DNA of 64,000 nucleotides from Siphonodentalium dalli (taxonomy: Eukaryota > Mollusca > Scaphopoda > Gadilida > Siphonodentaliidae), in contig CP136066.1 in NCBI GenBank assembly GCA_032622095.1, forward strand, positions 174,343,164 to 174,407,163, read 5' to 3'. Positions 51,401 through 63,400 of the stretch are shown here, in pieces; within the stretch, counting starts at the first letter, position 1; each line of letters starts with the position of its first letter. The position numbers were made by a program, and so were the translations under genes. Below the pieces are notes generated by a model. That model ran no database searches. It saw nothing but the letters and a program-made list of their open reading frames with translations, and was not told where the DNA came from.

Positions 51401-54400
51401 TTCATTGATGTGTTCTGCTTCTTTAAAATCGTCTGTCATTCCACCATGGTAGATGGAGAAATCTTTGCGATCATCGCTTATGGATGCCGTCATTTGACTC
51501 GTCACTGTCATCATGACGCCCATCCACTGGAGTAAGAGTCTGAAGTAATGTGGTTCTATATGGCACAAGGAACATAAAACAAAGTCAATTGCTTTCTTTA
51601 GTGAAGACTCAGGAGAAACTCGTGTAGACCATTCATATAAAGACCTGAAAAATGAGAGAAGAAAACTAAAAGATCGGTCCCAAACAATCCTGGATATAGT
51701 GTCTGTCATTTGCAGATTGAGGTCCCCAGAGGGTGAATTTACAAATTGAAACTACAATTTGGTGGAGGAAAGACAGTGGATAGTGTTAAGTTAACTGAGA
51801 CATCACTCGAGTCCACTACATATTGTGGGGGATATAATGATGAGAGGTATTAGTATTGGTAAAATTGTCGTTTCGCACAATGAAATAAGCAGCAACCGCA
51901 CATGAGTCCTGAGACCACGGCCAACTACATTGGAAGCAATAAACCTTTTTTCCCTCTTCTAAATTTACAGCGCAACAACATTTCACACAATTTGATAATA
52001 ATTTATCCATCTCGGAATCCACATCATTGTTTTCATGTTGATGGGGAGAGGAACAATTAGTAAGTTTGGTTACTTGTCTTCCGATCCCCTGTGAACCGAT
52101 TCATCAGATTTATTGTCTTTATGTTGTATGTTTATATTTTGCATATAATGGGACACAATAAATATGTTTAACCCTTTCGGTGCCAAGTCCGATTTTTATA
52201 TCAACCCATATACCCTGTGCCAATGCATTCTCTTATATATGCGAGTCGACCATAGGTCGCCTCGCATATATAAGAGAATGCATTGGCCTAACATTTTTTC
52301 ATCATTTGTTATTATTTTTTACAATGTTTTACAATTTTAATAATTTTTTCTTATATCCTAACTCTTTCAGTGCCAGACTTATTTTGTAGGTTTAGTGCCA
52401 GGGAATCTTACGTTTTTCATGGGCATCAAAATTATTACTATGAATACTTGGTGATAGTTTTGAGTTATAACATGCCCCTAAGGTTTTATCCAGTTTGTTT
52501 TTAAATTCGCTATAGCATGCTTAAGCATACCCAAAAAAAATTCAACCCAAAAAAACCAAACAGACCGTAAATTAGGGCCGATGAGATCGGCCCCTGGCAC
52601 TGAAAGGGTTAAAGTAAATGTAAACTCACCTGACTAGACTGACAGAGAAAATACTTTCGAGGTCGTATTGCACAGGAAGTCGATAGCTGTACCACAGGAT
52701 TGCTGCGATACAGTGCACATGTGAGGCTGCTGGGCGTGGAAGCGACGACGCACAGTAATGGTACCCATACTGACCCTCCAAGTATGAATTCTGTCGTCGT
52801 TCTACCATCGACTCAGCACTGTCCTTCAACCACTGAACCATTGCTCCAAGTCTGTTGTAAAGAATAAAAAAATATTCAACAACAAGTTTTGTAGTGATCA
52901 AGCAATCCTGACTTGAGTTTCTGGATAACCAATAATTCTCTGCCAAAAATCATTTAGCCAAACTGGACAAACCAGAATTCAAACTCACGCGATATTGAGA
53001 TAAATGCATTTACAAAATAATATGGCCATGGCTGGAGCACTGTATACGGTGCTTTAAGGCCATCGGCTAGAACATGATATACGGTGACCAAAGACAGGGG
53101 TGTGCCTCATTAGACACCACAAGCTCCTGTCATCATGCGCATCCCTGTATATGTGTCCCATCGATACTTAAATCATATCAAATATCATATCATTCTAAGG
53201 TATATTTTTATAACTGAGTGGGAGAATCCATTTAGTATAGAAAGTGTTAATGCACCTTATACAGTACTCTAGCCGACAATCTTAACCCTTTCAGTGCCAA
53301 GTCCGATTTTTGTATCAACCCATATTTCCTTGATCATTTTTCAAATTTATTGATTATAATAATGTGATACATTGATGGAAAGAGCTCTTTGAGCTCTTTC
53401 CATCAATGTATCACATTATTATAATCAATAAATTTGAAAAATGATCAAGGAAATATGGGTTGATACAAAAATTGAACTTGGCACTGAAAGGGTAAAAGCA
53501 CTGTATATAGAAAACAAATTCATTCATTTGTTGTATATATTATGCTGAGTATAATAGGAAATGGCCCCAAAAATGGCTGAATTAGTGTACAGTCCCCCTT
53601 TAGTAAGAAGTAAATTCTATTTCATAGAAATTGGCCGAGAGCCCTAATTACATCTTCAATTGTTTTTCCATGGTCTTGGTTTGCGTACATACCTGTCTTT
53701 TGTGCCAGAATCCTGCACAGTTCCTAGTTGGTACAATATCTCCACAGTGGACTCATTTGCAACACCATTGGTTTTTCCAAGATAAAACATGCTGGCTTCT
53801 GTGCAAGTAAACAAATAAATAAATGTTTATGTTTTCAATAAGGCATGTATTTTATATAGCTTATTACTAAAATTTAAGTCCCTTTACCCTTCCATTACTG
53901 GAACTTCCTGAAATTTTGTTTGTGAAAATCCTGTGACAATGTATTCTTTTATATATGCGAGTCTCCCATATGAAGCCTCGCATATATAAGAGAATACATT
54001 GGTCTATCATTATTTACCTTGACCTTGTAAGCCAGTGCATTCTCTTATATATGTGAGGCTCCCTATGGGACACTCGCATATATAAGAGAAAGCACTGGCA
54101 CAGAATCTTTAGTACTGCACCAGCGCAGCTCCGATCATGAAAGGGTTAAAAAGCAAAAAAAACAAAATAACAACAAAACAAAACTTGAGCAAATAAAAAG
54201 CTGGAGTTATCTCCCTTGAGTATTCAAGATTGAGATATAGAGGATCTACAACGAGTCCCCAGTTTATAGCGGAATTTACAAAACGAGTCCAGTAAATTAG
54301 GTCTGGACCGAGCCTTTGGCGAGGTCCAGACCTAATTTACTGGACGAGTTTTGTAATTTCCGCTATAAACTGGGGACGAGTTGTAGATTCTATTTATTAC

Positions 54401-57400
54401 ATGATCCAAAACATCGACAAAACATACTTAAATCAACAAATGGAACGAGAAACTAACATCGGCTTCTATAAGACATGCGATGACGTTTCACGTAACTATT
54501 CGTTGTTTGCCCGCGTAAAGAAATAGTCCCAGATAAATAAAGACTATTTGGCGCTTTTAATGGCGTATATTTAATAACATAACTTTTCAAATTCTTCAGT
54601 CATGATAGTTTGTTGGAAAAATATTGGAAGTCATAGTATTTTTGAGACGTAGCGTACGGAATGTTAAAAGACGGTAAACCGGAAGTCAAAGGTCACCTGG
54701 CACTATTTCCTGTTATTAAACGAACGTTTAATATCACAATTTATAGAATGGGTTTATTGAATGGAATAATGGTAGGATCGTGTAATAAATTAATTTAATT
54801 TTTGACAACTTAACAGATTTTGAGAACTAAAAGAAATTGAAATAACAAATTTGAACTAAAAATTAAGATTTCACATTTATGATGAGTTACTACTATAAGC
54901 GTGGCATGATAAAATTCAAGCCCAAATGTGTTAAATGTAAGCCCAATGGAAGCCGCATATTCTCAGCAGTTGATTCATACCTGTAACAGTTGGCTGACTT
55001 CTCAATATGTTATTGATAAGACTCAATCCCAGAAGTGTTGAATGTAAACCCAATTGAAGTAGCACAGCCTCGGCGTTGGATGAATACATGCTGGTTGTTG
55101 GCGACACTAACAACATCGTACATGTGTTCATGAGATTCGGAGTCGGAGCGGCAGCAACACACACCTGGTTACTTACACTCTCATGTGACGTCAGGCAGTG
55201 ATGTAACAATCGAATCCAGCCCATACTGAAATAATGAAGAACGAGAGGCCGATCACGATCGGCAGATGTTAACCCATCCCTTGGCGATAAAAATTTAATA
55301 TGATCGGATAAATGAGAGTTTTGGTCTTCAATTATAGAGTATACTGTTATGTACTATTATAGACAAATGTACATAACACAAATTATTGGAATTTATGGGT
55401 CACTGGCATTTATATAAGAGAATGCACTGGTACAGAATCTGTAATGCTAAACCGCCACAGCCAGCAAGCCCATGGGTTAAATGTGTAGGTGTGACCTGGA
55501 CATGGAATACTTGGGTTAAGAGAGTCCAATTTAAGTTTACAATAATAATGTGTCCTAGTATACAGATAAGCAACCTCACCACTGACCCATTAATATCAAT
55601 TATATAGCAGCACAGATGTCCATGTCTACTGTTAATAGCATGTGATGTTTATTGTTGAATCTTTATTTTAAATTATATGCCATAGCCTTATGTATCAGAT
55701 TATTTGCACATTGACATAAGTCCAAAGGCAATTGGTGAATTGGATTTAATGTTGCTCCAAACAGATTTACCAGTACATAACACAAGATTTTGGACCGATT
55801 TAATCAAATTTGGTGTGGTGATTCGGGGTACCCTTGGGAGAGTTATATTAATGGTGTTAGTTTTTCAATTTTTTTTAACTTATTTAAAAAAATTAAAGGG
55901 ACACATTGGAAATCTTTTTATCATAATCATAAATATCTAAATGAAAACAAATGACAATGTCAATGACATTTTTTTTATTATTATTATAAAAGTTAAAAAT
56001 AAATTTAAAAAAAAATTGATTCAATTTTTCAATTTTTTCTTCGAAAAAGAGTCATAACTCCTTTAAAATTAATCGGATCAAACCCATATTCGAACTCGAT
56101 CTGTATTTTGGGCTGTGAAACTCACATACCAAATTTGGTTCCAATCAGATAAAAAATGTTTGAGTTATGGCAGAATGCGTGAATTATAAGTTGAAAAAGG
56201 GCCATAACTCTGTAACAAAATCTCGGATCAAACCCAAATTCGAACTCGATCTGTATTTTGGGCTGAGAAACCCATATACAAAATTTGGTTTCGATCGGAT
56301 AAAAAATGTTTGAGTTATCGCATTACTCGTAAAGTGTCTACGGACAGACAGACGGACAGACGGACAGACAGACAGACAGACCAACGACGAGTAGTCAATC
56401 CGGGCAACGACACTATGTTTACCATACTATGGTATGGGTAAACATAAAAATGCTTGAAAAATCAATATATCAAACATTACATAAATGTATTGAGGGCTCC
56501 CAATTCTTTCTTATGCTCTAATTGCGAAGCAAATGGGAGGTACTCCAGGTTAATAAAAACAGACATAAACTTCAAATTTGTAAGATATGAGAATTATATT
56601 TGAGCAGGAAGAGCTTATTGGTGTAAACAATAGTTATTTAAAAAAAATACTTATTGGTGTAAACAATAGTTATTTTCAAAAATGTTTGTGTAAACAATAG
56701 TTATTTTCAAAAGATACTTATTGGTGTAAACAATAGTTATTTTCAAAAAATCAAACATATAAGACAAACACAATAAACATATTGATACAGAGAGATTGAG
56801 AAAGAGGATTGGACCACAAGCAAAAGGCTTTTTTAAAGTCCTCTCCTCAAATACTCATACCCTCTTCAGCTTGAAGTTGCATTAATTTTCCACTGACAAC
56901 TACTAATATTCGTAGCAATGAAGTCAGGTATCGTTAAAATCTTTTCCGTATTGTGAGAATAAATTTAATTATTTTCACTTCCTTGGATACAATCATTAGA
57001 GTTTGATACCCTAAAAAGGGGTATTACTTTTTTCTGAAGCTTACTGTGGTCAAACAAAATAATTATTGTTTCTGAGCCACCTGCCTCCTCAGTGAAAATT
57101 TCCCCTATGGTTCTAATATCTATTGTCTATCTATAGAACAGATTTTGACCATAACAAAAAATGTTTAATAACTTTAGACATTATTATTACCATACTGATT
57201 AACTCGACAAAGACCTATGTAAAAGTAATGAATCCCAATTAAGTTTATATCGTCTTTTTGTCAACCCTGATAATTTGATTGATAATGTTAACAAGAATTC
57301 ACATCAGAGATGTGGGGTCGAATTGCGGTAGCTACACGAAACATGGGTTTGGATTAAAATGGCATTGATCGTATCTGACTAACTCATACACAACACTGTT

Positions 57401-60400
57401 GAGAAAGTCTGACTGTCACATCAATGAACAAATTAAGAACCGTAACTCTGCCGAAAATATGTGGATCTGAAGGGTTTTCAAACTCGATCAAGACATTGTT
57501 GAGCAAGTCTCATATACCGAATATCAACAATATCAGTTGAAATCTGGTCAAGTTGTCGCGCTAAAGCGATAAAATTTCATGAAAATGAACTACTTATTAA
57601 GGGCCATAACTCAACCCACAATACCTGGACCTGGCTGTTGTTTTAACTTGATGAAGATATTGTTGAGCAAGTCTCATATACCGAATATTAACAAAATTAG
57701 TTAACATATGTTCAAGTAATCACGCTAATGCCATTTGTAGAAGCCCGGCCACTAACTGATCTCGCCAAACTATAGGTCATATTTTTTGAAAAACTCGACC
57801 AAAAAATATCTTAACACTATGCATGCCATTCAGTAAAATTTCAAACAGCATGTGAGACATTAAATAAGTTTATGATAAATACAGAAAACAAACCTTGTTC
57901 TATATACAAAGTCTTCACTCGAGGATGAGAATAGACTGTTGGTTTTATGTCTGAACACACTGTATCCCATGAGCAGGACCTGCGATAGGCCAATCGTCAT
58001 CGAATCCCTCGGCTTGTGGAGTCTAATCGTCACGGCAACAGCCACTTCCTGCTTCAGCAGTTGGAGTTTGATGAAAGCGAGACTGCTGGTCATCACAGGA
58101 GAGCAGACAGGTATCATTGAGCAGCCGTCACTGCTAACCTCCACAGACACAAATGCTGGGCAAGCTATAAAATATTACAGGAATATGATTTAACCTTAAT
58201 TCTGAAGCGATTCTCAGATTCTGCTCTTAAAAACATATTATGGACTTGTTGGTCCGTGAAACTGATAAGTTGGTACTCAAGGCACTATGCCAACTGGGGT
58301 AAAATATCATGTATCTACTAACATCACCGAAAATCTCAAATAAATCAATAGTACAATTCCATAGTAAACTTTGTCTGAACTACGATCAATTGTAAATATT
58401 TACTTCTCGATTTGGGACGAAACTATTGGCGATAAACTAACGAAAATGATTTCTCCTCCGAGAGTCACTGCATTTAATTAATATATAAGAATAAGGGTGT
58501 GTGTTGTCAATTTGGATTAATATCTGTAACAATATAATTAATTGAACAAGATTATTCCATATTTCTATTTTGATCACCCCATCGGAGTGTTGCACATCAC
58601 TTTAATCATCTGAATGGAAATGTGATGGGTCTATTTTTCATTTGAAAGGATTTTAACTCTTTCAACCCGGCGGCCCGCTGTAGCGGGCACGACGTCATTT
58701 ACGTTCACCCCGGTGGCCTGCTACAGCGGGCTGGCGAAACCATTCTCACTTCCCTACTTTATAACTAAATATTATAAACTTTATATTCAAGAAGGATGTA
58801 TATACCACGATGATTGTTATTGGAATCAATATTGTACTCCCACTGGAGGTGCTGCGAAATATTACGGCAGGAAAATCCATAAACAGACCAGAACTGTCAT
58901 TTTTTTAGATTTAAAAAAAAATTGGGGTCATATCCGTTATATGGGGACACCGTTTAACGACGTTAATTTGGGGTAATTTAAAGGCCTGGGGGCCGACCTG
59001 CCCAGGAACAGTTATAAATTGACAGATGGGAAGTGCCTGGATCGGCTTATAATTTATATGTAAGTGTCTCAATGTTGTTGGAGAGAGAAATTTATTTGCA
59101 TGTGTTATATGGCTTAATGACCATAAAATCAATAGTATAGCTACATTTCAAGACATCCAATATTTGCCTAGCAACGGTTGTTAGGGTTGAACCAAGCTGA
59201 GATGATTGTAGAACTAGAATAATTCCCACAGACAATGGACACATATATCAAGTTCCATGCTTGTTATTTCGATGAAAAAAATAACGAATTCACGCAGGTC
59301 TCATTCTGATAACAGAGGGTTAATTGGTACCTTTTATAGCTAAGAATCTTACACATAGCAACCGTTGCTAACCAAACATGATACGAAAAATGCTCTTAGC
59401 TCATACCAGATATTTACAATGTACTATTCGGTATTAAATGTGATTGCTATCCCATATTTCTGTTACATTATATACCACCAATTTACATGGTATGGGTGAT
59501 TTGTTTTAACAACCCTGTGGTTGCCTAGCAACCGTTGCCAAGGATGGTCATGCCATGCGTGCGATCATACCCGAAAACGATGAGTATGGTCCAATGTATA
59601 TATGGGCCAAGTTTCCTATTTGTATCTATCTCAATTTTAGCGCATGGTACTAGCACTGAGACGCATTTCAGAGAATTATCAGTAATTAATCCAGGGTTTG
59701 GTGGAATTTCCCCATGGAAATCCAGTGGTGAAAGAGTTAAGGACAATGTAAGCAGAGAAAATGCATCAATGAGAAGCAAGTAAATACTATATTAGATCTC
59801 AACAAGACTGAATGTTGTGTGCCTGTCATTTGCAGAATGAGGTCCCTAGAGGGTGAATTTAGTGATGCTATCCCGCAAATCAGAATAGCATCACCAAATT
59901 CATCCTCTCGGGACCTCACTCACCATCGCTTCATCTGTTGTGGGAGACATAGACTCAGATTGAAATTCCCAAATGGTGAATATTGTGATGTACACCCATT
60001 GAGAACCTCGATTATGCAATGTGTCGTCTGCAATTTGGGGATATAAGAGAAACTAAACTAAAAAATAAATAAAATCTATATATAGAAATATACAGAGAAG
60101 ATGAGGTCTAAGCAGAATGAGGTCCGCAGAGGGTGAATTTAGTGATGCTAGCCTGCTATGTGGGATAGCGTCACTAAATTCACCCTCTGGGGAACTCATT
60201 CTGCAATTTACAGGCACACTAAACTCAGACTTGATGACCATACACTAGCATAATTAAGGAGCCACAGCTAAATCATACGCATAAGGGTATATATGTGGCC
60301 TTGATTCAAATCTTGTAAAAAGTAAGTTCATAGATGCGTAATGCCATCAAATATGATACACTTCGGCCTTATTTTAAATTCCAAGATGTATCATATAATA

Positions 60401-63400
60401 TTGGGGAAGATATTGGGAATTGCAGAGAGTCGAAACCAGGGTCCGCGCTGGACCAAAATATACTATTGCCCAATAATTTGCCAAATGAAAATATTTTTTG
60501 CCAAATTCTTTTAGAATTTGCCAAATTCTTTTAGAATTTGCCAAATGCTATCCCTGATAGTATAATTTTCTGCAACATTGGGTCTTATTTTGTGGTTTAT
60601 CATACAACAATAAACCAATCACCAAACAATAACATTGTAGAAGGGTTGCTTCAACAGAAGGGCACATTGCAAGTGGATTAGCTATGTAAACACCACCACC
60701 ACAAGGGTCCCTCACCCATCAATACTAATGCTATCAGATTAACTACATCTTGATAAAATTGCTAACTTTTCCTAGACCTTATAAACACCACTAATATAAT
60801 TATATTGTGAGAGTTTCCTGAAATGAGTGGTATTGATTGACCAATAATTTTCAACTTTCTTGAGGAATTAAAAAGTGACTTGCCAAAACTTTTGCCAAAT
60901 GAAAATATTTTTTGCCAAAATGAATTATTTTTACCATTGGCAAATTTGGCAAGTGGCAGCGCGAACCCTGGTCGAAACAGATACATAGTCATACAGTAGC
61001 ATTGAGAAATTAAAATGACTTACTTGATAGTGATGTTGTATGTGGATGTATCTGTACTTCTCGAAGCAATATCGCAAATGGCAGTTGAATGGTTAAATCA
61101 ACCCAGGCCTCGTCAGGATAGAAATGGTACGCCCATGCAGCCGACCTCGCACGCCGGTGTGGAGGTGACGACTGGATAAGGACGTCTGCAGGTGTTGAAG
61201 ATGGGCTGCTCGATGTGATAGTCCCATAAGGAGCGAAGTTTATGAGGCCGTCCCCATTCTCGGTCTCGGAACTTCGGTCAGATTTGGCCCCTTTGCCGTT
61301 GTTTAGATTATACATGATGGTTGATATGAGACTGGGACTCGTGCTGATGATATGCCTGTTGCAATGAACTAGGTTCTTGCAGATTATTTCCACTCCACCT
61401 GGAATACAAATAAAGAAAAATAAAAAATCTCCCAAAAATAACAGACAGAATTTTAAAAGGTGACTTTTTTCTTTCCCAATTACAGAAAATAAAACTTTTG
61501 GTCTGGTCAGTAAATTTTTGTCAGTAAAATTAGTTATGTGATTACTGCCTTTGAGATGTCTGTCATCAATGAAGTGGTCTGTATACTGGCTTTTAAAAGT
61601 TCTCATATAAAATTATCTCCAGTTATTCACATCTATAAACTTTAATGGACAATTCTACTTGCACCAGTTAAAATTGTTGTAAGTATTTTTCACCAGTTTC
61701 GCAACCAAACTCTGGTAATTCGCTGCAAAAAAGGACAATGACACTCACCCATCTCTAAAAACACCTTGATGGATCTCTCGTTATCCAGAACCCGAAGAAG
61801 AATCCACAGCAGCGGCTCCGACAGTCGACTGACACCTCCGTCGATCGCTGACGCACCTCCGAATGAGCACAGATAGTGATACAATGGCTCTAGCAGCAAC
61901 TTTATGTTTGAACATTTTTTACTTAGAGTCACTAGTATCTGATAGATGCCGTCGCCGACAGACAAAATGTCACTGATTCCGATTGAGTCATGCATTTGAC
62001 TGGGTGGGGAACTGCTTCCCAGTATCATTGCCATGGTGTTACTGTTACAATAGCTCAAAGCTTGTATAAGGTTATACATAATATTTGGGTTACATAATAT
62101 CACGTCCGTTAAATAAACTGGTAAAGATTCTGATCTCAGAAATTTCTGCTCGTCCGTTTCCAGAACTTTATCTTCATCTGTAACACAAGCTGGAATTGAA
62201 GAGTTCGGCGTTGATGATGCTAAAGCTTGGCCTGTGTCCATGAATGTGGTATATACAGGAGTTTCTTGGCCCGATTCCGAGCTTAATGTTTGCCGAGCAG
62301 ATCGTCTTGTCGACAGCTGCACTTGAATTAACATATTCACTAACTTCATCAAGCTGCACATAAGGTTGTCTCTATTTGTGTCGCCCTGATTAACTTTAGG
62401 ATCGCCTCCCCTTAACAAGCCGGCGAACAGACCACCGAAGCATGACCTCGCACTGATGTAACTTTCTGATGAACTCCGACATATGACCTTTTCTTGGCAG
62501 AGAATGTGCTCGTGAACCAGTTTAGAGACACACTGAATGAGACTTATTGCATTGTTTGTGTCAACACTTTCATATTTCAAATCGAGAATGAAATCGAGGA
62601 ATCTTGACTGTGCATCAAGTGGACCCGTCCCATTATAGAATGCTCCCCTGCAAGAACAGATAAAAAATTTCTTTTCAATGTTTTATATCAAGCATGGAGA
62701 ACCGTTACTATCTCTCCTGTCCTACCCAAAATATCCTTCTCAATACAATTGATGGTCCTGCAATCAATAAGACCTAACAGTTGTCAACAACCTACATTTT
62801 AAGTCAAGAAGAGACTATGACAGTCAGAAAGTCTAACCTAAAACGTTTATTATATTTAAAGTTTACTGTAAGTTCAAACTAAGTTGTAGTGATGAAACGA
62901 CTTAAGAGTTTTTCGTAGTCGACAGTCAAAAATTGAGTCGAAGTCGACAACCCCCATTCCATGGAAAACTTCCAATTAACTATGTGGCTATTGGGTATGT
63001 GTGTCTTGGCTAAGTCGGCTTGGGTTTCATTGCGTATAGGTTTCCTGTTCAGCATTGTATTATGACACATTCATCATACCATATGTGGACACATTAGTCC
63101 ATAGACTGAATTAATTACATAGACTGAATTAATTACACACATAGTGACAGAAGCATATTGGTATAATTATTGTATTCAATTAGACCGACATGATGCGACA
63201 CAAATTGAAAGAACATCAAAGGATTCCAAGTGCGGCTACCGATACGGTTATCATTGATCGACCATCGCGCAATGATGTTTATTTATCAGCGACATTGTCG
63301 ACTTCATAACTGGTGTTTGTGTAAGTAATTGTACTAAATAGCATGGATTTTGTTTTAACTTTTAACACTGTCATTGCTGTTGTTGGTATATTGTATTGTA

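Noticed and set aside
49108-52612. MITEs as required splicing enhancers
   Set aside because: Only proximity is visible; there is no sequence evidence for function, so kept as a question in the findings rather than a feature.
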